From positions 19,266 to 83,265 of the forward strand of contig CAYJIA010000002.1 in assembly GCA_964370115.1 (NCBI GenBank): a stretch of DNA of 64,000 nt. Reading direction: 5' to 3'. Below the pieces are notes generated by a model, which saw only the letters and a list, made by a program, of their open reading frames with translations, was not told where the DNA came from and did no database searches. This stretch comes from SIG603 sp964370115 (GTDB lineage: Bacteria; Bacillota; Clostridia; Oscillospirales; Acutalibacteraceae). Of the stretch, positions 8,241-16,393 are shown in pieces. The position numbers and the translations under genes are program-made. How positions within the stretch are numbered: position 1 is the first letter of the stretch; the number at the start of each line of letters is the position of its first letter.

Positions 8241-9032
8241 ATGTTTCTACCAGACAAGCAAAGGCAAAAATTAGTTACCGTTCCTGTGGCTAAAGTTTTG
8301 CCAAATCCAGCACAGCCAAGAAAGAAATTCAATAGCGAGGACATAAGCTCGCTTGCTAGAAGCATAGAGGAAAATGGCTTAATACAGCCAATTATCGTTA
8401 AAAGAGTAGAAAAAAATTACATATTAATTGCAGGCGAGAGAAGATTTCGTGCAGCAAAAATGATAGGATTAAAAGAGATAAATGCAATAGTTTCTGAGTG
8501 CACAGACCGTGAGTCGGCAACGCTTGCAATAATTGAAAATATGCAAAGGAAAAATCTATCTATCTTTGAAGAGGCATATTCAATCTATGCACTTATAAAA
8601 GAATGGGAGATTACTCAAGAAGAGGCATCGAGAAAACTCGACATGAGTCAGTCGGCAATTGCGAACAAGCTAAGGCTTTTGAAACTTTCGATTGAAGAGC
8701 AAAAACTAATAGAAGAAAAGAAGCTTACAGAAAGACACGCAAGGGCTATACTTAAAATTAGCGACAGAGAACTAAGGATTAAAACTTTAGGTGAAATTAT
8801 AGAAAGAGGACTAAATGTAAAAAAGTCTGAGGAATATATTGAAAAAGTCCTAAACCCTGTTAAAAAACAGGTAAAAAAGGGGTTTATACGTGGCGACATA
8901 AGAGTTTTTATGAACACAATAAACCAGGCGGTTTCCACCATGCTCACGGCAGGAATTGAGGCAAAGTCGGAGAAAACCGAAACCGATGAGTACATTGAAT
9001 GTGTGGTAAGAATTGTAAAACCGCAAAATTAA
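8241..9032 (+). CDS. noc: Nucleoid occlusion protein Noc (ParB family)
   Basis: A 263-residue ParB-superfamily CTPase. The CTP-binding ParB box is AGERRFRAAKM. The DNA-binding region SQSAIANKLRLLKL resembles Noc (QSTIANKLRLL) rather than ParB (RPxIxNxLRLL). EKKLTERHARA is the Noc form of the segment that is SAGHARA in ParB, and EIIERGLNVKKSEEYI also follows Noc. Noc binds its own sites to block division over the chromosome. Unlike B. subtilis Noc, the N-terminus is short (only about 12 residues before the first strand), with no obvious membrane-targeting amphipathic helix. The ribosome site AAAAGGAG is strong. It is divergent from mnmE and upstream of parA. Confidence 0.85.
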   Translation: MFLPDKQRQKLVTVPVAKVLPNPAQPRKKFNSEDISSLARSIEENGLIQPIIVKRVEKNYILIAGERRFRAAKMIGLKEINAIVSECTDRESATLAIIENMQRKNLSIFEEAYSIYALIKEWEITQEEASRKLDMSQSAIANKLRLLKLSIEEQKLIEEKKLTERHARAILKISDRELRIKTLGEIIERGLNVKKSEEYIEKVLNPVKKQVKKGFIRGDIRVFMNTINQAVSTMLTAGIEAKSEKTETDEYIECVVRIVKPQN

Positions 9033-9070
9033 ATTAGAGTACAAGAGCGACCCATTCCCTTATTCATTTC

Positions 9071-9119
9071 CCAAAGGAAAAACACTCTCCAAAAAAAAAG
9101 GAGGGTGTTTTTCTTTTGG
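9071..9119. terminator. Terminator after noc
   Basis: A long hairpin: AAAAACACTCTCC, a 9-base A-rich loop, then GGAGGGTGTTTTT, extended by CCAAAGG/CTTTTGG. It ends in a T-rich stretch on the plus strand. Confidence 0.75.
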
Positions 9120-9120
9120 A

Positions 9121-9244
9121 CTAATGACTAAAGGTGAAAGGTGAAAGACTTAAGGTTCACGCCAACGGCGTGTTATAAATATAAAAAATGCTTTGCATTT
9201 TTCACTACAATTATTAATTACAAAATGGCAAGCCATTTTACAAA
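9121..9244. repeat. Family-1 hairpin repeats between noc and parA
   Basis: Contains GGTTCACGCC-AAC-GGCGTG, AAAATGC-TTT-GCATTTT and AAATGGC-AA-GCCATTT hairpins with flanking CACTACAATTATTAATT. No coding sequence is seen. The rest of the gap up to 9376 holds a parS site and the parA promoter. Confidence 0.7.
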
Positions 9245-9260
9245 TGTTTCACGTGAAACA
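9245..9260. promoter_or_regulatory. parS centromere site upstream of parA
   Basis: TGTTTCACGTGAAACA, a second perfect parS palindrome, lying in the noc-parA gap about 130 bp upstream of parA and 4 kb from the copy in mnmG. Confidence 0.93.
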
Positions 9261-9314
9261 TTTTGTGAAAAGTCATAAATTTTAAAAAACAGCATAAATA
9301 TTAAAAGTCAACTC

Positions 9315-9343
9315 TTTATTTTAAGAAAAATATGTGGTAAAAT
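9315..9343 (+). promoter_or_regulatory. Extended -10 promoter for parA-parB
   Basis: TGG-TAAAAT at 9335-9343 with a poor -35 (TTTATT, 9315-9320). The predicted transcript start near 9350 falls right before an alternative ATG at 9353, favouring the later parA start. Confidence 0.4.
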
Positions 9344-9376
9344 AAATACAACATGCGAAAGGACTGGTATAATTAT

Positions 9377-10141
9377 ATGGGGAAAATAATCTCAATTGCC
9401 AACCAAAAAGGCGGAGTTGGAAAGACTACTACTGCGGTAAACTTGTCCGCATCTTTAAGTTTAAAGGGAAACAAGGTCTTACTTGTCGACTTGGACCCAC
9501 AAGGAAACTCAACTAGCGGTGTCGGAATAGACAGGCGCTCGTTAAATCACAGCTCCTACACCCTTATTTCAGGCGAAAGTCAGGCGAAAAATGCGGTTAT
9601 TAAGACAGAATTTCAAAATTTGAGTATAATTCCCTCTGATATTAACCTTGCAGCGGCAGAAATCGAGCTAGCTTCAATGGAAGATAGAGAATTTAGGGTA
9701 AAGTCCTTTTTAGCCCCTGTAAGGGAAGATTTTGATTATATAATTATAGATTGTCCACCGTCACTTGGCATGATTACAATTAATGCGCTCAGTGCAAGCG
9801 ACACAATTTTAATACCAATTCAGTGCGAGTATTACGCACTTGAGGGCTTGTCCCAACTTATGAACAGCGTAAGAATTATAAAGAGACAGTTTAATGAAAG
9901 ACTTGAAATAGAGGGCGTTTTACTCACCATGTATGATGGAAGGCTCAACCTTACACAACAGGTTGTGGCTGAGGTGAAAAAATACTTTCCAAAAAAAGTG
10001 TTTAAAACCGTAATTCCAAGGGCGGTAAGACTTTCAGAGGCACCAAGTTTTGGACAGCCGATTACATATTATGACAAATCGGGAAAAGGCGCCATAGCAT
10101 ACCTAGAGCTTGCGAAAGAACTTAAACAAAAAAACAAATAA
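9377..10141 (+). CDS. parA: Chromosome-partitioning ATPase ParA/Soj
   Basis: A deviant-Walker ATPase that moves or regulates ParB-parS complexes and DnaA. The N-terminus MGKIISIANQKGGVGKTTT carries the signature Lys pair of the deviant Walker A motif. Walker B lies in DYIIIDCPPSLG and the conserved LVDLDPQGNST is present. An in-frame ATG at 9353 would add 8 residues. The ATG at 9377 aligns with the family N-terminus and has AAAGGA upstream at a rather long 13-base spacing. parB follows after 15 bp. The length of 254 residues is typical. Confidence 0.95.
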   Translation: MGKIISIANQKGGVGKTTTAVNLSASLSLKGNKVLLVDLDPQGNSTSGVGIDRRSLNHSSYTLISGESQAKNAVIKTEFQNLSIIPSDINLAAAEIELASMEDREFRVKSFLAPVREDFDYIIIDCPPSLGMITINALSASDTILIPIQCEYYALEGLSQLMNSVRIIKRQFNERLEIEGVLLTMYDGRLNLTQQVVAEVKKYFPKKVFKTVIPRAVRLSEAPSFGQPITYYDKSGKGAIAYLELAKELKQKNK

Positions 10142-10156
10142 GGAGTGTTTATATAA

Positions 10157-10993
10157 ATGAAGAAGACAGGACTTGGCAAAGGTCTTGACAGCATTTTTGC
10201 TGAAAACACACAGGAAGATGGTGCAGTTTCACTAAAACTACACGACATAGAACCAAATAAAAGCCAGCCGAGAAAGGCGTTTGACGATAAAGCTCTAAAC
10301 GAGCTTGCAGATTCAATAGCACAACACGGAATAATTCAGCCGATTTTGGTAAGACCGATATATACAGGTGGGTATCAAATCGTCGCAGGCGAAAGAAGAT
10401 GGCGTGCCGCTAGAATGGCAGGATTAAAAGAAGTTCCAGCTCTTGTAAAAGAGATGGACGACACCACCTTTATGCAACTTGCGCTTATCGAAAACTTACA
10501 AAGAGAAGACCTAAGCGCTATGGAAGAAGCAAAAGGATATGAAAACCTAATCGAAGAACATCAAATGAGCCAAGAAGAAGTAGCGAAAATTATAGGAAAA
10601 TCTCGACCAGCAATTACAAACGCACTAAGGCTTTTAAACTTGCCGGAAGAAGTACAAAAAATGCTTGAAGAAGAGCAAATTTCCGCAGGACACGCAAGGG
10701 CGCTTTTAAGCTTAAAAAATGAAGAGCAAATGATAGAATACGCAAAAAAAACAGTGCAAAATTCTTACTCGGTAAGAGAGCTTGAAAGCATTTGCAAGAA
10801 AATTCTGAGCGAAGCAAAACCAAAACCAAAAGTCGAAAAAGCTCATTATTATAGCGAAGTGCAACTTGCGCTTAATGAATATTTAGGAAGAAAAGTTAAT
10901 GTCTCTGGCTCAAAGAAAAAAGGAGTTTTGCAAATTGAGTTTTATGGAGAGGACGACCTAAAAGCACTGATAGACAGCATGAACATGAAGTAA
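10157..10993 (+). CDS. parB: Chromosome-partitioning protein ParB/Spo0J
   Basis: A CTP-dependent DNA clamp that loads at parS. The CTPase motif is AGERRWRAARMAGL. The HTH reads EEVAKIIGKSRPAITNALRLL, of ParB rather than Noc type, and EEEQISAGHARALL is the ParB-specific counterpart of the Noc TERHARA. The N-terminal LGKGLDSIF is the ParA-stimulating segment (the conserved LGRGLxAL-like motif). The C-terminal dimerisation domain is intact. It has a strong ribosome site (AAGGAG). It pairs with parA and with two parS sites within 6 kb. The next gene, pflB, begins only 14 bp later. Confidence 0.95.
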   Translation: MKKTGLGKGLDSIFAENTQEDGAVSLKLHDIEPNKSQPRKAFDDKALNELADSIAQHGIIQPILVRPIYTGGYQIVAGERRWRAARMAGLKEVPALVKEMDDTTFMQLALIENLQREDLSAMEEAKGYENLIEEHQMSQEEVAKIIGKSRPAITNALRLLNLPEEVQKMLEEEQISAGHARALLSLKNEEQMIEYAKKTVQNSYSVRELESICKKILSEAKPKPKVEKAHYYSEVQLALNEYLGRKVNVSGSKKKGVLQIEFYGEDDLKALIDSMNMK

Positions 10994-11007
10994 AAAGGAG
11001 TTTATTA

Positions 11008-13242
11008 ATGGAAAAATACACAGCATGGGAAAATTTTGAAGAAGGACTTTGGCAAGAAAAAATTGATGTAAGAAACTTTATTCAATTAAACTACAAACCA
11101 TACGAGGGGAATGCAGATTTCCTAGCAAGCGCAACGGCTAGAACCACCGAACTTATGGATAAATTAAACGATTTGTTCAAGCAAGAGAGGGCAAAAGGTG
11201 GAGTTTTAGACGTAGATGCCGAAACAGTTTCGTCACTCACAAGCTATAAAGCAGGATATCTTGATAAAGAAAAAGAGCTTATTGTGGGTCTTCAAACAGA
11301 TGCACCGCTAAAAAGAGGTGTAAATCCATTTGGCGGAATTAAAATGGCGCGTTCGGCGCTTACTTCATACGGATATAAACTAAGCGATAAAATAGAAGAC
11401 GAATTTAATTTTAGAACCACACACAATGACGGTGTTTTTAGGGCTTACACAACAGAGATGAAAAAGGCTAGAAAAAGCGGAATTGTCACAGGTCTTCCAG
11501 ATGCATACGGTAGAGGCCGAATTATAGGCGACTATAGAAGGGCGGCGCTTTATGGAATTGATAGACTTATCGAGGAAAAAACTAAAGATAAAGACGCCTT
11601 ATCTGTTTTAAGTATGGAGTCAGACGTTGTTAGAAAAAGTGAAGAACTTTATCAACAAATCGTATTTTTAGGAAAAATGAAAGAAATGGCAGAAATATAT
11701 GGCTATGACATTTCAAAACCTGCAACAACTACAAAAGAGGCTATACAGTGGCTATACTTCTCGTATCTTGCTGCAATAAAAGAACAAAACGGCGCCGCTA
11801 TGTCGCTTGGCAGAGTGAGCACTTTCTTAGATATATATATTCAAAGAGATTTTGAAAGAGGAATTTTAACGGAAGAAACAGCACAAGAGCTTGTGGACGA
11901 TTTCGTTATGAAGCTAAGAATGGCAAGGCATCTAAGAACGCCAGAATACAACGAGCTTTTCGGAGGAGATCCTATGTGGATAACCGAAGCCTTGGGCGGA
12001 ATGGGCGAAGACGGAAGAACGCTTGTTTCTAAAACGACATTTAGAATGTTAAACACCCTCTACACCCTAGGTAGCTCACCAGAGCCTAACCTTACCATCC
12101 TATGGTCAAATAAACTTCCTAAAGGATTTAAAAATTTCTGTGCAAAAGTCAGCATAGACACAGACTCTATACAGTACGAAAATGACGACGTAATGCGCCC
12201 ACATTTTGGCGATGATTACGCCATTGCGTGTTGTGTATCGGCTATGAAAATTGGCAAGCAAATGCAGTTTTTCGGTGCACGTTGCAACCTGCCAAAACTA
12301 ATGCTTTTGGCTTTAAACGGTGGTTTTGACACCACAAGTGGTATAAATTTAGGACCTCAAAAGAATGTTGTAAATCAAGATGTTTTAGACTATGAAACAG
12401 TAAATTACAGGCTAAATGAATACATGGAGTGGCTGTCTCACCTATACGTCAACACCATGAATATAATTCACTATATGCACGATAAATATGCGTATGAAAA
12501 ATCTCAAATGGCACTGCACGACTCAGAGGTCGAAAGACTTATGGCGTTTGGTATAGCAGGACTTTCTGTCATGGCAGACTCTTTAAGCGCAGTAAAATAC
12601 GCAAAAGTAATGCCGATTAAAGACGAAAACGGATATATAGTCGACTTTAAAGTAGAGGGAGATTTCCCAAAATACGGAAACGACGACGACAGAGTAGACC
12701 TAATTGCAAAAGATATCTGTCACAAGTTTATTAATTATTTAAGAAAAACAAAGACTTATAGAAAATCAATTCACACGCTTTCTGTTTTGACAATAACTTC
12801 AAATGTAATGTACGGCAAAAAAACAGGTGCAACACCAGACGGAAGAAAAGCAGGACAAGCCTTTGCACCGGGTGCAAACCCAATGCACAACAGAGAAGAA
12901 CACGGCGCACTTGCCTCGCTTAACTCAGTTGCAAAAATTTCTTACGAAGACTGCATGGACGGAATATCAAATACTTTCTCAATTACTCCTCAAGCCTTAG
13001 GAAATGAAGCGCTACAAAGAGTTGAAAACCTCGTCACGATTTTAGACGGATATTTCATTAAAAAAGCTCACCATATTAATGTAAACGTGCTAAATCAAAA
13101 AATGCTTATGGAAGCATACGAAAACCCAGAAGCTTACCCAAATCTTACAATTAGGGTTTCGGGATACGCTGTAAACTTCAACAAGCTTTCAAAAGAGCAA
13201 CAAAAAGAAGTAATAAGCAGGACTTTCCACATTTCTTTATAA
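11008..13242 (+). CDS. pflB: Pyruvate formate-lyase (formate C-acetyltransferase)
   Basis: A glycyl-radical enzyme converting pyruvate and CoA to acetyl-CoA and formate under anaerobiosis. The adjacent catalytic cysteines are Cys408 and Cys409 in IACCVSAM. The C-terminal radical loop is RVSGYAV with the radical Gly at about residue 719. At 744 residues it is the usual PFL length. The ribosome site AAAAAGGAG precedes the ATG. It follows parB by 14 bp with no terminator between, so part of its transcription may come from the partition operon. The activase gene is next, 9 bp on. The product is cytoplasmic and oxygen sensitive. Confidence 0.97.
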   Translation: MEKYTAWENFEEGLWQEKIDVRNFIQLNYKPYEGNADFLASATARTTELMDKLNDLFKQERAKGGVLDVDAETVSSLTSYKAGYLDKEKELIVGLQTDAPLKRGVNPFGGIKMARSALTSYGYKLSDKIEDEFNFRTTHNDGVFRAYTTEMKKARKSGIVTGLPDAYGRGRIIGDYRRAALYGIDRLIEEKTKDKDALSVLSMESDVVRKSEELYQQIVFLGKMKEMAEIYGYDISKPATTTKEAIQWLYFSYLAAIKEQNGAAMSLGRVSTFLDIYIQRDFERGILTEETAQELVDDFVMKLRMARHLRTPEYNELFGGDPMWITEALGGMGEDGRTLVSKTTFRMLNTLYTLGSSPEPNLTILWSNKLPKGFKNFCAKVSIDTDSIQYENDDVMRPHFGDDYAIACCVSAMKIGKQMQFFGARCNLPKLMLLALNGGFDTTSGINLGPQKNVVNQDVLDYETVNYRLNEYMEWLSHLYVNTMNIIHYMHDKYAYEKSQMALHDSEVERLMAFGIAGLSVMADSLSAVKYAKVMPIKDENGYIVDFKVEGDFPKYGNDDDRVDLIAKDICHKFINYLRKTKTYRKSIHTLSVLTITSNVMYGKKTGATPDGRKAGQAFAPGANPMHNREEHGALASLNSVAKISYEDCMDGISNTFSITPQALGNEALQRVENLVTILDGYFIKKAHHINVNVLNQKMLMEAYENPEAYPNLTIRVSGYAVNFNKLSKEQQKEVISRTFHISL

Positions 13243-13251
13243 AAAGGTAAA

Positions 13252-13962
13252 ATGATAGCTAAAATAAATTCACTGCAAAGTCTAGGCGCAAGCGACGGCC
13301 CCGGCATAAGATACGTAGTTTTTATGCAGGGCTGTAACCTGCGTTGTGGCTGTTGCCATAACCCCGAAACTTGGGATATGACGGGCGGAACCGACATGAC
13401 AAGTGACCAAGTTTTTGAAAAAATATTAAGATACAAACCGTACTTTGGAGAGCACGGCGGCATTACAGTATCTGGTGGAGAAGCTTTGTTGCAGGCAAAA
13501 TTTGTGGCAGAGCTTTTTACTCTTGCCAAAAAGTCGAAGAAAAATAAAATTCACACCTGCCTTGACACAGCGGGACATATAATGAATTCAAACGTAACAG
13601 AACTGCTAAATGTAACAGACCATGTATTGCTAGATATTAAGTACTGCACCGAAGAGGACTACCAAAAGTACGTGCGCTGTTCGCTTAAAAAGGTCTTAGA
13701 ATTTTTAGAAATACTAGGCGAAAAAAACATAAAAACAACGCTGAGAACAGTAATAATCCCAACAAAAAACGACAATGAAAAAATGATAGAGTTTTTAAAC
13801 ATGCTAAAACAAAAGCATAAAAACGTGGATAAAATAGAACTTTTACCGTTCAGTAACGTCTGTATAACAAAATATGAGAATATGGATACTCAGTTTCCAT
13901 TTAAAGATATCCCAGTCCCGACAAAGGAAAAAATGGAGGAGCTGAGGAGACTAGTTAATTAA
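13252..13962 (+). CDS. pflA: Pyruvate formate-lyase activating enzyme
   Basis: A radical-SAM enzyme that abstracts hydrogen from the PFL glycine. The 4Fe-4S binding triplet is Cys28, Cys32 and Cys35 in GCNLRCGCCHNPETW, after the typical DGPGIRYVVFMQG. The SAM-binding GGE-type motif is VSGGEALLQ. At 236 residues it has the compact PflA length without extra ferredoxin domains. The upstream spacing to pflB is 9 bp (AAAAAGGTAAA before the ATG), so the two are co-expressed. The reductant for the cluster is presumably ferredoxin or flavodoxin, not encoded here. Confidence 0.96.
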   Translation: MIAKINSLQSLGASDGPGIRYVVFMQGCNLRCGCCHNPETWDMTGGTDMTSDQVFEKILRYKPYFGEHGGITVSGGEALLQAKFVAELFTLAKKSKKNKIHTCLDTAGHIMNSNVTELLNVTDHVLLDIKYCTEEDYQKYVRCSLKKVLEFLEILGEKNIKTTLRTVIIPTKNDNEKMIEFLNMLKQKHKNVDKIELLPFSNVCITKYENMDTQFPFKDIPVPTKEKMEELRRLVN

Positions 13963-14094
13963 TAATTAATAATGAATAATTAATAATTGTGGAACACGCC
14001 TCTGGCGTGTTTTTAATTATAAAATCCGAAGGATTTTCGCAACAATTCTCCATTCTCCATTCTCCATTATTAATTCTCAATTCCAAACTTTCAA
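13963..14094. repeat. Family-1 hairpin repeat after pflA
   Basis: TAATAATTGTGG lead-in, hairpin ACACGCC-TCT-GGCGTGT, hairpin AAAATCC-GAA-GGATTTT, then CGCAACAATTCTCC and TCTCCAT repeats. Left and right ends form an imperfect terminal inverted repeat. Confidence 0.7.
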
Positions 14095-14130
14095 CTAAAA
14101 AAAATCGACCCGAAGGTCGATTTTTTTTAG
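14095..14130. terminator. Bidirectional terminator between pflA and htrA
   Basis: A perfect 16-bp stem (14095-14110 with 14115-14130) with a CGAA tetraloop, A-tract on one side and T-tract on the other. It overlaps the htrA stop codon and can serve both converging genes. Confidence 0.9.
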
Positions 14131-15557
14131 TTATCCACAGGATTATTAGCTATTACTCTTTCATACTGCGCTAGGGTCACGGTTATTTCCATTCCTATTT
14201 TGCCCTCTAGTTGTCTGTCTACTGTCAGTGTGACTGTGTCCCCTGGGCTTTTTGTTGTGACTAGTGAAGTTATAGTTTGAGCGGTTGTGACTTCTACATC
14301 GTCGATATGTGTTATTATATCGCCCTCTTTTAGTCCTGCCGCCACAGCTTCTTCAGTTGTGACTTCAGCTACATACATACCAGAGCTTAGCCCGTAAAAA
14401 CTAGCAGTCATAGCATCTAGATATTGTCCTGAAATACCAACTATTGCCCTGTCATATACATATCCGTACTCTCTAAGGTCAGATATAATAGGTTGCGCTA
14501 CTTCTGTAGGTATCGCAAATCCTAGGCTTTCATAGCCCTCTGCAACGATTTTTATAGTGTTAATTCCTATTACTTGTCCGTACTCGTTTACAAGCGCACC
14601 GCCTGAGTTACCAGGGCTTATAGCTGCGTCTGTTTGAATGTAGTTCATAGTGTAGCCTGAGTCGCTTGTGACCTCACGGTTTAGTCCCGATACATAACCC
14701 ACTGTTACAGTCGAGCTAAATGCCACACCGCCTGGGTTTCCTATTGCCACAACTTGCTCACCTACTGATAGGTCGTCGGCCGAGCCAAACTCTGCTGGAG
14801 TAAGGCCTGTTGCCTCAATTTTTAAAAGTGCAAGGTCGGTTACTTCGTCTTGACCTACGAGTGTTGCCTCGTAAGTATCGCCGTTGTGTAAAACTACTTT
14901 ATAAGAAGTTGCGTCTGCAATAACGTGTTGATTTGTCACGATATAGCCGTCTTCTGTCATTACTATGCCAGAGCCCTCACCTATCGCTGTGGGTTCACTG
15001 CTTTGACCTCCCATAAAGCCTTGGCTAGTAGGGGCAAAAGCCTGTACAGCTACTACGGATGGAACAACTTTGTCAGAAATTTCTTCTGGAGTTAAAACGC
15101 CTGTCGAGCTCGTAGTGGTTTGCGTGGCGCTCTCGTCAATTATTTTTGTAATAGTAAATGCGCTGTTACCGTCTGTTCCACTTTCAACATTTATCACGCC
15201 CGACTGTATCATCACCACAAATGCTCCAACGGATACCGCTGCCGAGAAAGCACAGCACAAGGCGCCTGCCATAACTTTTACCCAAGTCTTTGTACCACTC
15301 TTAGCCTTTTTCTCATTTTGCGGTGGAAGTGGTGCCTGTGGTGGCACGTAATTTGTGTTTTGCTCACTCCCCCATGTGTAATAAGAGTTTTGATGCTCTA
15401 CAGGTGGTGTGTATCTATAACTGCCGTCCTCTTGTATCGGTGAGGCGTTATTTATATTGTTGTTTTCATAAATATTATTTTGATTGTTAGTGTCTTGTGT
15501 GTCTTGTGGATTGTTGTGCTCTGGTTCTCTGTTGTTGTTTTCATATGGATTATACAT
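14127..15557 (-). CDS. htrA: HtrA/DegP-like membrane-anchored serine protease with PDZ domain
   Basis: A quality-control protease of the S1C family. The cytoplasmic N-terminus is rich in Asn, Gln and Pro. One membrane anchor (about residues 95-115, ALCCAFSAAVSVGAFVVMI) leads to an extracellular trypsin-like domain. The catalytic triad is visible as TNQHV (His), DLALLKI (Asp) and GNSGGALV (Ser). A C-terminal PDZ domain follows (GLKEGDIITHIDDVEV). A GTG at 15566 is in frame, but the ATG at 15557 has AAGGAG at correct spacing, giving 476 residues. It is monocistronic, with a terminator at its 3' end and a promoter-like sequence upstream. Confidence 0.93.
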   Translation of the reverse strand: MYNPYENNNREPEHNNPQDTQDTNNQNNIYENNNINNASPIQEDGSYRYTPPVEHQNSYYTWGSEQNTNYVPPQAPLPPQNEKKAKSGTKTWVKVMAGALCCAFSAAVSVGAFVVMIQSGVINVESGTDGNSAFTITKIIDESATQTTTSSTGVLTPEEISDKVVPSVVAVQAFAPTSQGFMGGQSSEPTAIGEGSGIVMTEDGYIVTNQHVIADATSYKVVLHNGDTYEATLVGQDEVTDLALLKIEATGLTPAEFGSADDLSVGEQVVAIGNPGGVAFSSTVTVGYVSGLNREVTSDSGYTMNYIQTDAAISPGNSGGALVNEYGQVIGINTIKIVAEGYESLGFAIPTEVAQPIISDLREYGYVYDRAIVGISGQYLDAMTASFYGLSSGMYVAEVTTEEAVAAGLKEGDIITHIDDVEVTTAQTITSLVTTKSPGDTVTLTVDRQLEGKIGMEITVTLAQYERVIANNPVDN

Positions 15558-15613
15558 AAAATTCACTCCTTCTATTAATATCGTCGTATAATCGGTGGTT
15601 TGTTGTTATGTTA

Positions 15614-15641
15614 GTATTATGCACCGACTATGTGAAGACAA
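15614..15641 (-). promoter_or_regulatory. Possible htrA promoter
   Basis: Minus strand: -35 TTGTCT (15636-15641), 16-bp spacer, -10 TAATAC (15614-15619), about 57 bases before the htrA ATG. Confidence 0.4.
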
Positions 15642-15689
15642 TGTGATAGAAAGAGTGAATGTTTGATGAAGATTTGATGATAGTTTAGA

Positions 15690-15850
15690 GCGAATTTAAA
15701 TTGTGGTAAATTTCGGGCGAATGATATCCGCCCCTACAACGGAAAACATTAAATTATACTGTAGGGGCGAACCTGTGTGTTCGCCAGTAGGGTTTCCGCA
15801 AATCCAAGGCAAGAGCAGAGCCCTTGCCCTACGATTTAAAATGTAGTTTA
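15690..15850. repeat. Family-2 hairpin repeat block
   Basis: Hairpins in tandem: GGGCG-AATGATAT-CCGCCC, GGGGCGAAC-CTGTGT-GTTCGCC and GGCAAG-AGCAGAGCC-CTTGCC, joined by linkers such as GTAGGGTTTCCGC. The same block recurs at 16394-16970. No gene is seen. Confidence 0.8.
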
Positions 15851-15867
15851 TATGAACTCGGCTAGAG

Positions 15868-16233
15868 TTAGCGCAGTATATATCGCCTGCTTTTTGCCAT
15901 ATTCGCTATCATCATATTTATGGGAATTACAAATAAATTAATCGCAAGTAAGCTGAAAAAAATATTTTGAGGATACCATGCTACGCCTGTTTGTGAACCT
16001 ATATTTAGAAATTGAAATATATTCATAGGACCTAAATCATTATAAGAATGAAGTTCAATCCACGGGAAAATCAGTCCAAATTTATAAAAATAGGCAATAA
16101 ATGTGTTATCGGCACCACCAGAAAATAAATATGGAGTTGCTCCGACAGTATGAATGAAGGAAAATAAAAATAGGAATAAAGAAGTTCCAATATTTGTAGC
16201 TTTGTTAAGTCCGTATTTTTTGAACAGTTTCAT
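15868..16233 (-). pseudogene. Short membrane protein, possibly N-terminal fragment of a GT-C-type glycosyltransferase
   Basis: A 121-residue frame with a good ribosome site (GAGGTGG), so it is probably expressed or recently was. There are two clear hydrophobic segments (about residues 15-35 and 88-112) with a roughly 50-residue loop between them. The loop contains FPWIELHSYNDLGPMN and AWYPQNIFFSLL. This pattern (first helix, extracellular loop ending W/YP.N, second helix) resembles the beginning of YfhO-like or GT-C membrane glycosyltransferases, which are normally several times longer. I infer a truncated remnant beside a repeat-rich stretch. It could equally be an unrelated small membrane protein. 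Confidence 0.4.
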
Positions 16234-16393
16234 AAGTCCACCTCAAAGTTCTATCCAATTAAAAAAATGAATGATAAATAGTGCACATTATTATCACCTA
16301 CTAATTAAAGCCTTTATATATCTATTATATAATAAGCTGCAACAAATATATATTTATATTAGCAATATAATAATATGAAAAAAATCTTATTTT

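Noticed and set aside
14131..14139. TTATCCACA, a perfect DnaA box, taken as a hint of oriC
   Set aside because: It is a single box inside the end of htrA with no cluster of boxes or AT-rich unwinding element nearby; the nonamer can arise by chance in AT-rich DNA.
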